From contig JAOZRJ010000052.1 of assembly GCA_029931885.1 (NCBI GenBank), positions 1-8,665 on the forward strand: a stretch of DNA of 8,665 nt. Reading direction: 5' to 3'. Position numbers and translations under genes: made by a program. The stretch comes from Candidatus Omnitrophota bacterium. Lineage in GTDB: Bacteria > Omnitrophota > Koll11 > Zapsychrales > Aceulaceae. Every line of letters starts with the position of its first letter. Positions within the stretch are counted from its first letter, which is position 1. Of this stretch, positions 1-7,330 are shown piece after piece. The notes under the pieces were generated by a model. That model was given only the letters and a program-made list of their open reading frames with translations. It ran no database searches and was not told the origin of the DNA.

Positions 1-694
1 TCTTTTCTTTTTTAAGAAGAATACTTAAAGAATTTAAAATTGTTTTTCTTCTTTGCTGAAAAGATTTTCGAATGATTTCAAATAACAATTCTTCATCTTT
101 AACTTTTAATGAAGGCTTTGATTTAAAATCGATTCGCGTAAGACAAGATTGTACTTTTGGAATCGGACGAAAACAAGAGTTTTTGATCTTTAAAAGTATT
201 TTAGGATCTGCATAGTATTGAATAAAACAGCTAAGAGATCCGTAATCCTTTGTGTTAACTTTTGCGGTGAGACGGTTTGCAAATTCAAGCTGAATTGTTA
301 TAAATGCTGAGGAAAATAGTTTTCTATTCTCGATTAATTTTGTAAGGATAGGCGAAGATATGTTGTATGGAAGGTTTCCTATGATTTTTGTTGGGTGGTT
401 TAAATTTGAGAAATTGAATTTTAAGATGTCTTCGTTAATGAAGGTTGTATTGCTTAATTGGATTTGTTTTTGCAATTGGTTGACTAAAGATGCGTCTTTT
501 TCAACAGCGATGAGCTTTTTTACTTTTAAAGCTATCTTTTGAGTTAGCGCGCCTTGACCCGGCCCGATTTCAATGACGCTTTCTGTTTCTTTTAGGTCAC
601 ACGCCGAGATGATTTTTTTAATTATATTTGGATCAATTAGGAAGTTTTGACCAAGATATTTTTTGGCCCTTGGGAAATTAGAGTTTTTCCTCAT
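1..694 (-). CDS. rsmA/ksgA: 16S rRNA (adenine1518-N6/adenine1519-N6)-dimethyltransferase, C-terminus cut by window edge
   Basis: This encodes the S-adenosylmethionine-dependent enzyme that dimethylates two adjacent adenines near the 3' end of 16S rRNA late in 30S assembly. I translated it by hand from an ATG at 694-692; 231 codons are visible with no stop, and it runs off the left edge. Visible motifs are GQNFLID (about residues 15-21), the SAM-binding EIGPGQGALT (42-51), an acidic strand end VEKD (64-67), the catalytic NLPYNIS (107-113) and FRPIPKVQS (175-183). Late in the fragment comes FQQRRKT (212-218). The family is usually 255-280 residues, so only some 30-45 are missing. The start overlaps the pdxA stop in an ATGA (691-694), and I see no strong Shine-Dalgarno sequence, so translation probably depends on pdxA. 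The usual QkEvA stretch reads QLEFA (135-139), a mild oddity. Erm-type resistance methylases belong to the same superfamily, but the motif set and neighbours favour KsgA. Confidence 0.96.
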   Translation of the reverse strand, partial: MRKNSNFPRAKKYLGQNFLIDPNIIKKIISACDLKETESVIEIGPGQGALTQKIALKVKKLIAVEKDASLVNQLQKQIQLSNTTFINEDILKFNFSNLNHPTKIIGNLPYNISSPILTKLIENRKLFSSAFITIQLEFANRLTAKVNTKDYGSLSCFIQYYADPKILLKIKNSCFRPIPKVQSCLTRIDFKSKPSLKVKDEELLFEIIRKSFQQRRKTILNSLSILLKKEK

Positions 695-1635
695 GTTGAT
701 AGTTTAATAGCAAGTTTTATAGATTCACACAGTGAAGACGGATTGGCTTTATTTTTTCCGACTATATCAAAGGCAGTCCCATGAGCTGGAGATGTTCTAA
801 CAATCGGAAGCCCAATCGTTAAATTGACAAGTTTATCAAACGACTTCATTTTGATGGGAATTAACCCCTGATCATGATACATGGAAATAATTGCGTCATA
901 TTTTTTTGAATTAAAAGGGCAAAATACAGTATCTGCAGGAAAAGGACCAGAAATATTTTTTAAATATTGCTTTGCTTTGCGGATAGCGGGGATAATTATT
1001 TTTTTTTCTTCGACTCCCATTCTTCCACCTTCACCTGCGTGAGGATTAAGTCCGCAGACGGCAATTTTTGGATTAGAAATTTTAAATTGTTTTTTCAGCG
1101 ATTGAGCAGTTAGCAAAAGCGTTTGATAAATATTTCTTGTTGTTATTTTAGAGCTTATGGATGAAAGAGGAAGATGTCTTGTAGCGATTACAACTTTTAA
1201 TTCAGGGGTAACGAACATCATATCAAAAGTTTTCGTTTTAAAGAAGTTTGCTAGATATTCAGTGTGTCCGGTAAAGTTTTTGTGCGTTAACTGGATTGCT
1301 TCTTTGCAAATAGGTCCAGTTACGAGAGCCGATAGGCTTTTTTGTTTTAATAGACTCAAAGCAACGTCGAGATATTCAAGCGATATTTGGCCGCATTTTT
1401 TGTTGATTTTTCCGAATGGAATTTTATTATTTTCAAAATTTTTAAGATCAATAAAAGAAGTATTTCTTAAAGGTTTTTTTTGATATGGCAAGAAAGCTTT
1501 ATGGTCACCGATAATTTGGAAATAAGCACGCGTGTTAACCAATGGATCGGATAATGCCTTAGCAATAATTTCAGGTCCAATTCCGCACGGATCACCTAAT
1601 GTAATCCCGATTATAGGTTTTTTATTTCTCTTCAT
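691..1635 (-). CDS. pdxA: 4-hydroxythreonine-4-phosphate dehydrogenase
   Basis: PdxA oxidises 4-phosphohydroxy-L-threonine with NAD(P) in the DXP-dependent pathway to pyridoxal phosphate; it is a cytosolic, metal-dependent homodimer. The 314-residue product is close to the usual ~330. Seen in order: GDPCGIGPEI (14-23), TGPICKEAI (106-114), substrate-binding GHTEYL (123-128), TRHLPL (152-157), GLNPHAGEGG (195-204), YHDQGLIPIKM (253-263) and RTSPAHGTAFDI (280-291). His154, His199 and His254 match the spacing of the three metal-binding histidines of E. coli PdxA (166, 211, 266). The ATG at 1635-1633 overlaps the stop of the surA-like gene as ATGA, and the stop overlaps the ksgA start in the same way. 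No clear Shine-Dalgarno precedes the start, which suggests coupling to the upstream gene. PdxA2-type threonate/erythronate dehydrogenases are relatives, but placement beside surA and ksgA argues for true PdxA. Confidence 0.96.
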   Translation of the reverse strand: MKRNKKPIIGITLGDPCGIGPEIIAKALSDPLVNTRAYFQIIGDHKAFLPYQKKPLRNTSFIDLKNFENNKIPFGKINKKCGQISLEYLDVALSLLKQKSLSALVTGPICKEAIQLTHKNFTGHTEYLANFFKTKTFDMMFVTPELKVVIATRHLPLSSISSKITTRNIYQTLLLTAQSLKKQFKISNPKIAVCGLNPHAGEGGRMGVEEKKIIIPAIRKAKQYLKNISGPFPADTVFCPFNSKKYDAIISMYHDQGLIPIKMKSFDKLVNLTIGLPIVRTSPAHGTAFDIVGKNKANPSSLCESIKLAIKLST

Positions 1636-2585
1636 TGTCTAATTTCGATATATGCATCATCTCTTAGATCGTTAAGCCATTTTTCTTTGCGATCATTTAA
1701 TTGTTTTCGAAATAAAATATTGTGAATTGAATTTTTGACTTCCGATAGCGGCGCAATTTCTTCTGGAAGCTTTTTATTTAATCGGAAAATGTAAATTCCT
1801 GTGTCGACTTCTACTCGAGGTGAGATTTCTCCTTCTTGAAGTTTAAAAACAACATTTTCAATGGCCGGAAGAGTCTCTCCTTTGTTTATGATTCCAATAG
1901 AAGATGATTGAGAAAACTTTTTTGCAACAATTTTGAAATTTTCTATGTCGGAATCTTTTTTTAAAAGATAGATTGCTTCTCTTGCTTTTCTTTCTGCATT
2001 TTCTTGATCGTTGTCGTAAGGAATAAAAATTGATTCAAGATCGACACGTTTTGGTTTTCGGAATTTTTCAGAGTTTTGTTCATAATATTCGGTAACATTT
2101 TGTGGGCTTACAAAGACTTTTGAACGAATTTCAATTTCTTCAATATAATACGTCTTCAGCTGATCGGTGATTTTATCTCTAAGTTCTGCAAGAGTAAGAC
2201 CCTGTGAAACAATTTCTGCTAAAAAATCTTTTTTATTGGGAAACTGGCTTCTGATTTCATTGATACGTTTTTCAGCAACTTCTGGGCGAATAGTCAACCC
2301 TTTCTTTTCTGCAGCATAAACCATAAGTTTGTCATTGATAAGTTTTTCTAGACCATTTGCTTCATAATACGCCATTCCTTCGCGGATATCCTCTTGGTTC
2401 CGACCGGAAGATTTAAGCCCTATGTAAACAAGTCCTAGATATTCACGTAAGTCCTTTAGTGTTATGGCTTCATTGTTAACAATTGCAAGAATGCCATCTT
2501 CAAAGGCACAAAATACTTTTTGTGCGCTTAAAGAGGCGGTGAAGATAATTAAACAGATAATAATGCAATGTTTTAAAGATTTCAT
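1632..2585 (-). CDS. SurA-like periplasmic chaperone with a single degenerate parvulin (PpiC-type) domain
   Basis: The 317-residue product looks like an exported folding factor of the SurA/PpiC group, which escorts outer-membrane and periplasmic proteins. Residues 1-27 form a signal peptide: basic start, hydrophobic stretch IIICLIIFTASLS, likely cleavage after VFCA by signal peptidase I. The context VFC lacks a proper lipobox, so a lipoprotein is unlikely. Residues ~30-160 are the helical SurA N-terminal region, beginning ILAIVNNEAIT. Residues ~178-272 form one parvulin-like domain with FSQSSS, GETLPAIENVVFKL and GEISP followed by GIYIFRL. The histidines usual at the ends of an active parvulin fold are replaced (VDLESIFI and GIYIF), so isomerase activity is doubtful while chaperone function is plausible. 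E. coli SurA has two parvulin domains and ~430 residues. The ATG has AGGAGA six bases upstream and overlaps the mfd stop by four bases. The gene order to pdxA and ksgA supports surA orthology, but PrsA/PpiD-like paralogues cannot be excluded. Confidence 0.85.
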   Translation of the reverse strand: MKSLKHCIIICLIIFTASLSAQKVFCAFEDGILAIVNNEAITLKDLREYLGLVYIGLKSSGRNQEDIREGMAYYEANGLEKLINDKLMVYAAEKKGLTIRPEVAEKRINEIRSQFPNKKDFLAEIVSQGLTLAELRDKITDQLKTYYIEEIEIRSKVFVSPQNVTEYYEQNSEKFRKPKRVDLESIFIPYDNDQENAERKAREAIYLLKKDSDIENFKIVAKKFSQSSSIGIINKGETLPAIENVVFKLQEGEISPRVEVDTGIYIFRLNKKLPEEIAPLSEVKNSIHNILFRKQLNDRKEKWLNDLRDDAYIEIRQ

Positions 2586-4468
2586 AGATGTTCTCCTGGT
2601 TGTGCTTTCATGTGTTCAACAGATTCTTTGAGCAAACGGCAATATAAATCAAATCCAACTGATGAGATATATCCATGTTGTTGCTCCCCTAAAAGGTTTC
2701 CTGCTCCTCTAATTTGAAGGTCTTCAAAGGCTATATTGAAACCAGACCCTAAATCGCTATATTTTTCGATGGCTTCAAGCCGTGATTTAGATTCTTTTGA
2801 TAATGCCTTCTTTGGTGGTGCGATAAAATAAGCGTACGCTTTTACCTTAAACCGTCCTACTCTACCTCTGAGTTGATGTAGGTCGGCCAATCCGAAGCGA
2901 TCAGCTCGATTAACGATAAGTGTGTTTGCATTTGGAATATCTATTCCGGACTCGATAATTGTTGTACATGCCAGAATATCAATTTCGCCTTTTAGGAATT
3001 GTAGCATAATTTTTTCTAAAACGCGACCTGGCATTTGGCCATGAGCGATACATACGCGCGACTTCGGAAGAAGATTTTTTATAATATTACCAATTTTTTC
3101 GATATCTTCAACTCTATTGTGTAAAAAAAAGACCTGCCCTTTGCGTCTGAGTTCTTTTTCGAGTGCATCCTTAATGATATCTTCGTCAAATTCAATAATG
3201 TGCGTGGAAATAGGAATACGATTTTGAGGTGGAGTGTTAATCGAGGACATATCTTTCGCGCCAGATAGAGACATGTAGAGTGTGCGTGGAATTGGCGTGG
3301 CAGTAAGCGTTAACACATCAACAAGGAGCCGGAAATGCTTTAGTCTTTCTTTTGCTCGAACTCCAAAGCGCTGCTCCTCGTCGATAATGACGAGACCAAG
3401 ATCTTTGAAGCAAATATCTTTTGAAAGAAGCCGGTGTGTTCCGATGACAATATCTACTTTGCCTACTTTAAGATTCTTTACAATTTCTGTTTGTTCTTTT
3501 TTGGTTCGAAAGCGGTTTAGCATTGCGACTTCGACTGGAAATTCTTTAAGACGTTTTAAGAAATTATAATAATGCTGCTCTGCCAAGATTGTTGTGGGAA
3601 CCAGGATGGCGACTTGTTTGTTATTCATAACTGCCTTGAAGCTTGCTCTCATGGCCATTTCGGTTTTTCCATAACCGACATCGCCGCATATCAGTCGGTC
3701 CATTGGGTATTTTGATTCCATATCTGCTTTGATGTTATCCCAAGCTTTGACTTGATCAGGGGTTTCTTTGAATGGAAAATTCTTTTGAAAGTCTTTTTCC
3801 CATGAGGTTTTTTTCGAGAAAGAATACCCTTCCATGCTTGTACGTAAGGCTTGGATGTGAAGCATCTCTGCGGCAAGCCTTTGAATACTTTTTTGGATGC
3901 GTGCGCGTATTTTTTTCCATTCACCCGATCCAAGTTTGTATAATCGAGGTGGTCTTTTTGTAAATCCAACATATTTTTGAACAAGATGCATGTCAGCTTT
4001 TGGAACAAAGAGCTTATCTCCTTGAGCGTATTCAACGACTAAATGCTCTTTTTCTTCTTTTCCAAAATCACGTTTTTCAATACCTAGAAATTTCCCAATT
4101 CCGTGATTATTGTGGACAATATAATCTCCCTTTTCAATATCTACAAAGTTATTTAGAGGAGTTTCTGCACAAAAAGATTTTTTGCGTGATTTCTTCTTTG
4201 GAAGAATAATAATGATGTTGTGTTTCCAAATTGATTTTCCTGTTTTTAAATTGAAACTTGCAATTGATCGGATTTTGTTGTCGTCGAGCTCAATGCGTAC
4301 TGGGGAATCAAAATTGGCTGGGAAGATATCAATAATCCCGCCACGTTGGCTAAAGTCTCCTTCTTCAAAAACAGAAGTTACATTCGCATAACCAAAGCCG
4401 GTGAGGTTTTTAAGAAATGATTCTATTGAAATTGTTTGTGAGGCAAAGAATTTTAATGATGTGAACAT
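2582..4468 (-). CDS. mfd: Reduced transcription-repair coupling factor (Mfd) lacking D1a, D1b, D3 and D7
   Basis: Mfd is an ATP-driven DNA translocase that pushes stalled RNA polymerase off lesions and recruits UvrA. This product has 628 residues against ~1,100-1,150 for the family. Residues ~12-90 are D2, the UvrB-homologous, UvrA-binding-type domain (GFGY, EEGDFSQRGGIIDIFP, PVRIEL, TGKSI). After a short lysine-rich linker (91-108) comes the RNA polymerase interaction domain (~109-175: GDYIVHNNHGIGKF, LFVPKADMHLVQKY). The translocase follows: motif I GDVGYGKT (262-269), Ia PTTILAEQHY, II DEEQ (363-366), III TATPIPRTL (389-397), V TTIIESGIDIP (502-512), VI QLRGRVGR (532-539) and the TRG-like region to ~600. 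D1a, D1b, D3 and the C-terminal D7 are absent. The only upstream in-frame space is nine bases to the secDF stop, so no longer N-terminus is possible. There is no clear Shine-Dalgarno. The end overlaps the surA-like start (ATGA). RecG was considered, but the D2 and RID parts identify Mfd. Confidence 0.93.
   Translation of the reverse strand: MFTSLKFFASQTISIESFLKNLTGFGYANVTSVFEEGDFSQRGGIIDIFPANFDSPVRIELDDNKIRSIASFNLKTGKSIWKHNIIIILPKKKSRKKSFCAETPLNNFVDIEKGDYIVHNNHGIGKFLGIEKRDFGKEEKEHLVVEYAQGDKLFVPKADMHLVQKYVGFTKRPPRLYKLGSGEWKKIRARIQKSIQRLAAEMLHIQALRTSMEGYSFSKKTSWEKDFQKNFPFKETPDQVKAWDNIKADMESKYPMDRLICGDVGYGKTEMAMRASFKAVMNNKQVAILVPTTILAEQHYYNFLKRLKEFPVEVAMLNRFRTKKEQTEIVKNLKVGKVDIVIGTHRLLSKDICFKDLGLVIIDEEQRFGVRAKERLKHFRLLVDVLTLTATPIPRTLYMSLSGAKDMSSINTPPQNRIPISTHIIEFDEDIIKDALEKELRRKGQVFFLHNRVEDIEKIGNIIKNLLPKSRVCIAHGQMPGRVLEKIMLQFLKGEIDILACTTIIESGIDIPNANTLIVNRADRFGLADLHQLRGRVGRFKVKAYAYFIAPPKKALSKESKSRLEAIEKYSDLGSGFNIAFEDLQIRGAGNLLGEQQHGYISSVGFDLYCRLLKESVEHMKAQPGEHL
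2592..2597 (-). promoter_or_regulatory. Shine-Dalgarno site of the surA-like gene, inside the end of mfd
   Basis: On the minus strand AGGAGA lies six bases before the ATG at 2585-2583. It sits inside the last mfd codons (the Pro-Gly-Glu end) and confirms that the surA-like start is the overlapping ATG. It also means the end of Mfd is constrained by this site. Of the three ATGA junctions, this is the only one with an obvious binding site. Confidence 0.8.
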
Positions 4469-4477
4469 CTGTAAAAG

Positions 4478-6679
4478 TTATTTCTTATGTTTTTGCCAGG
4501 CTAAAACAAGCGGTGTTGCGATAAAGATTGTTGAGTATGTTCCTGTCATAAAGCCTATAAGAAGGCAGAACGCAAAAGTGTTTAATACGTGTCCTCCTAA
4601 GAAGAAAAGAGAAAAAACAACTAAAAGCGTTGTTATAGTTGTCAAAATACTACGACTAAGAGTTTGATTTATGCTTAAATTAATTGCATCTCGTAATGTT
4701 ATTTTCCTGGCTTTTAAGAGGTTTTCTCGAATACGATTATAGATAATAATTGTGTCGTTGATAGAGTAGCCAGCTATAGTTAATAGTGCCGTAACGACAA
4801 GAAGATCGATTTGTCTATTTGTAAAAGCTAAGAAGGAAATTGTAATAAAAACGTCATGCAAGAGTGCAATAACTCCTGCGATTGCAAAATCAAAATGTTT
4901 GTATCGAAATCCTACAAAAATAAGAATGCCGGCCATAGCAAATAAAATGGCTAAAAGGGCTCTTTTTCGCAAGACTTTCCCAACGACTGGGCCAACTTTT
5001 TCAATACGCATGGTTTCAAAGTGGTCGTCAGGAAGATTATTTTTAAATGCTGCATTGGTTTGGTCATAGGCATCTTCAGAGGTTCGAACAATAATTGTTT
5101 CCGGATTTTTATCAAATTGCTGAATAACGAAATTATTGACTCCCTCTTTTTTTAAAGCTTCACGTAGATCTTCGACCGGTGCTGGGCGCTCAAATTTATA
5201 TTCTTGAATTTGCCCTCCTGCAAAATCGATTCCGTAGGCTTCATCTTTTTTTTGTAGAAAAACAGTCATTCCTACTGCAATAATGATGATTGATAGCGCA
5301 TAACAGAAACGTCTTTTTGAAACAAAGTCAATTTTTGTATTTTTAAAAAAGTTTAGGCTTGGTAGGGATTTAAGAATTTTTGCCTGAATAAATATATCAA
5401 AAAGGGTTCGCGAAACAACGAGTGCTGTGAATAAGCTACACAGTAGACCAATAGATAACGTAATTGCAAATCCTTTAATCGGGCCTGACCCAAATTGAAA
5501 TAGCATAAATGCAGCGATTAATGTTGTTGTGTTTGAGTCAATGATTGCAGAGAAAGCTTTATGAAAACCATTATTTACGGCAACTTGTAATGGGCGACCA
5601 TTTGCGATTTCTTCTCGGATTCGCTCATTAATAAGAACGTTGGCATCAACAGCCATTCCGAGCGTTAAAATAATACCGGCGATACCTGGCAATGTTAGTG
5701 TTGCTTGGGTCCCTGGCATCATCATATTCAAGAATCCCAGAGCCCCAATGATCATTAAAAGATTAAGGGTCAGAGCGATATCTGCGATAAAGCCTGACAT
5801 GAAATAGTAAAGAACCATAAAGATAAAGACAGCAATTCCTCCAATTAGGGTTGCCTTGATTCCTGCTTGAATGGAATCTTTTCCAAGCAATGGTCCGACA
5901 GTTCTTTCTTCCTCGATATACATGGGAGCTGGCAAGGCACCTGAGCGCAGAGACAAGGCCAAAAGATTTGCTTCATCAAATGTGAACAGTCCTGAAATTT
6001 CAGCTTGTCCGCTTAAGATTGGTTCACGAACGTTAGGGGCGGAAATTACTTCGCCGTCTAGGATGATAGCTAGCCGTTTGCCGATATTTTCCTTAGTTAG
6101 AGTTGCAAAGATTTTAGCCCCTTCTCCATTAAGAGAAAGAGAAATTTTTGGTTGACCAAATCCCGTTTGATCAAAATCAACACGAGCGTCAGCAACAGTT
6201 TCTCCGCTTAATGCGGTTTCTGCTTTTAACAGTAGAGGTCTTTTTTCTTCGTCTTTGATATATTTTAATTCATATCCATCTGCAACATCTCCTGCTAGTG
6301 CTTGAGAAAGAAGATTTGGATCATCGCTAACAATTCGGAATTCAAGTTGTGCGACTTTGCCGATCATGGCCATGGCGGCATCTCTGTCAGTTACGCCAGG
6401 AAGTTGTACAAGGATTTGATTCTCCCCTTGACGTTGAATTACAGTTTCTCCTATACCTAATCCGTCAATGCGATTTCTTAAGATTTCCATAGCTCGCACA
6501 ACAGCATCTTTACGAGCATCTTCAGAGATTTTGTCTGTTTCAACTTTTAGAACAAGATGCATGCCCCCTTTAAGATCAAGCCCAAGGTTAATTCGTTTTT
6601 CTAAAGGAAAGGAAAAATAAATTGAGGCAAGAACAACCCCTAGAATTAAAAGAATGCGCATTTTTAGATTTTTTTTCAT
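4478..6679 (-). CDS. secDF: Fused protein-export membrane protein SecDF
   Basis: SecD and SecF use the proton-motive force to help pull preproteins through SecYEG on the outer face of the cytoplasmic membrane. Here both are in one 733-residue chain, the size of the fused Bacillus and Thermus proteins. The SecD half has TM1 (~8-24), LGLDLKGGMHLVL (32-44), the large periplasmic P1 domain to ~260, then five membrane segments (~270-430) including GMAVDANVLINERIREE. The SecF half begins with a membrane segment at ~458-475, then GIDFAGG (483-489), a smaller periplasmic domain to ~565 and five more segments with AGYSINDTIIIYNRIREN. Asp345 and Asp642 match the proton-path aspartates known from E. coli SecD and Thermus SecDF, and Arg676 (SRSILTT) matches the essential SecF arginine. 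The start has GAGGG (6684-6688) four bases upstream. It lies 27 bases after yajC and ends nine bases before mfd in the same reading frame. Confidence 0.97.
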   Translation of the reverse strand: MKKNLKMRILLILGVVLASIYFSFPLEKRINLGLDLKGGMHLVLKVETDKISEDARKDAVVRAMEILRNRIDGLGIGETVIQRQGENQILVQLPGVTDRDAAMAMIGKVAQLEFRIVSDDPNLLSQALAGDVADGYELKYIKDEEKRPLLLKAETALSGETVADARVDFDQTGFGQPKISLSLNGEGAKIFATLTKENIGKRLAIILDGEVISAPNVREPILSGQAEISGLFTFDEANLLALSLRSGALPAPMYIEEERTVGPLLGKDSIQAGIKATLIGGIAVFIFMVLYYFMSGFIADIALTLNLLMIIGALGFLNMMMPGTQATLTLPGIAGIILTLGMAVDANVLINERIREEIANGRPLQVAVNNGFHKAFSAIIDSNTTTLIAAFMLFQFGSGPIKGFAITLSIGLLCSLFTALVVSRTLFDIFIQAKILKSLPSLNFFKNTKIDFVSKRRFCYALSIIIIAVGMTVFLQKKDEAYGIDFAGGQIQEYKFERPAPVEDLREALKKEGVNNFVIQQFDKNPETIIVRTSEDAYDQTNAAFKNNLPDDHFETMRIEKVGPVVGKVLRKRALLAILFAMAGILIFVGFRYKHFDFAIAGVIALLHDVFITISFLAFTNRQIDLLVVTALLTIAGYSINDTIIIYNRIRENLLKARKITLRDAINLSINQTLSRSILTTITTLLVVFSLFFLGGHVLNTFAFCLLIGFMTGTYSTIFIATPLVLAWQKHKK

Positions 6680-6706
6680 ACAGCCCTCTTTGTCATTGAT
6701 GTAAGC

Positions 6707-6985
6707 TTAGCTTTTTGTAACGCGCGCTACGGCACCTCTATCGATTTCAATTTTAACATTATCATCAATACGTATTGTTAAAGTATTTTCTTTAATGTTA
6801 ACTATTGTTCCGTGAATTCCGCCACTTGTAACAATTTCATCATTTTTTTTAACATTATCAAGCATTTGTTGATTCTTCTTTTGCTTTTCTTTCTGTGGCT
6901 TAATAACAAGAAAATAAAAGATTGCAAAAATTATTCCGTAAGGGACAAGCATTGCTGCTGGATTCATTGTTTGTTCGGCTCCCAT
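6707..6985 (-). CDS. yajC: Sec translocon accessory subunit YajC
   Basis: YajC is a small single-span membrane protein that associates with the SecDF complex. The 92-residue product has a short N-terminal tail, one membrane segment at about residues 12-29 (MLVPYGIIFAIFYFLVI), the family hallmark KPQKEKQKK directly after it, and a small cytoplasmic domain with NDEIVTSGGIHGTIVNI and a hydrophobic end. It is slightly shorter than the usual ~100-110 residues. The ATG at 6985-6983 is preceded by AAGGAT (6991-6996) at five bases. It lies between rpsP (48 bases upstream) and secDF (27 bases downstream); yajC-secD-secF is a very common arrangement, so this call is secure. Confidence 0.96.
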   Translation of the reverse strand: MGAEQTMNPAAMLVPYGIIFAIFYFLVIKPQKEKQKKNQQMLDNVKKNDEIVTSGGIHGTIVNIKENTLTIRIDDNVKIEIDRGAVARVTKS

Positions 6986-7033
6986 TGTCTATCCTTTCGT
7001 TATCGATAATGAAATTACAATATGACTGAGATT

Positions 7034-7282
7034 TTAAGCTTTTTTTAATTTTTTAGCTAGACTACGGACAGTGTCGCTCATTCGAGCACCTTTTTTGATC
7101 CATTTGTCGAGCTTTTCCTGATCGATGGAGACTGAAGCAGGTTTTTTTGATGGATCATAATAGCCGATAATATCAAGATTACGTGAATCTCTTTTTGTCT
7201 CACGCTTGATGGCAACAATACGGTAATTAAACCGTTTTTTTGCTGATTTTCCGATACGCTGTAAACGAATACGTGTTTCCAT
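7034..7282 (-). CDS. rpsP: 30S ribosomal protein S16
   Basis: S16 is an assembly protein that binds the 5' domain of 16S rRNA. The 82-residue product has the family pattern: IRLQRIGKSAKKRFNYRIV at the start, a KRDSRN segment followed by IGYYDPSKKP, and WIKKGARMSDTVRSLAKK near the C-terminus. Length is normal. The ATG has a strong binding site, AGAGGTG (7290-7296), seven bases upstream, and a promoter further up. In many bacteria rpsP leads an rpsP-rimM-trmD-rplS unit; here it is followed by yajC and secDF instead. No terminator is visible in the 48 bases before yajC, so the Sec genes are probably on the same transcript. Confidence 0.97.
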   Translation of the reverse strand: METRIRLQRIGKSAKKRFNYRIVAIKRETKRDSRNLDIIGYYDPSKKPASVSIDQEKLDKWIKKGARMSDTVRSLAKKLKKA

Positions 7283-7330
7283 AAAATAACACCTCTTTCT
7301 ATTTATTTCTTTGTGAAAAATACATACTAT

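Noticed and set aside
1157..1483. Open frame of 108 codons on the plus strand
   Set aside because: It is antisense to conserved PdxA motifs, has no convincing ribosome binding site and looks like a chance frame in AT-rich DNA. The other plus-strand frames, e.g. 360-542, 4401-4667, 5871-6155 and 7751-8056, were dismissed for the same reason.
3691..4035. Open frame of 114 codons on the minus strand overlapping mfd
   Set aside because: It lies wholly inside mfd in another frame; the mfd frame carries the conserved RID and helicase motifs there, and this translation resembles no family I know.
2582..4468. RecG as an alternative identity of the short helicase
   Set aside because: The length would suit RecG, but the RGGIIDIFP domain and the polymerase interaction domain (VHNNHGIGKF) are Mfd-specific, and the RecG wedge domain is absent.
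2582..4468. mfd as a pseudogene or frameshifted fragment
   Set aside because: The frame is intact over 628 codons, all motor motifs are present, losses fall at domain borders, and no remnants of D1, D3 or D7 are seen in other frames or in the neighbouring sequence.
7000..7009. Perfect palindrome TTATCGATAA upstream of yajC
   Set aside because: Ten bases of AT-rich symmetry without a second copy is easily due to chance; no T-run or known operator accompanies it.
7030..7045. Possible terminator at the end of rpsP (AAGCTT with flanking A/T runs)
   Set aside because: The symmetric part is only six bases and cannot form a stable hairpin; the A-run is part of the lysine codons of S16.
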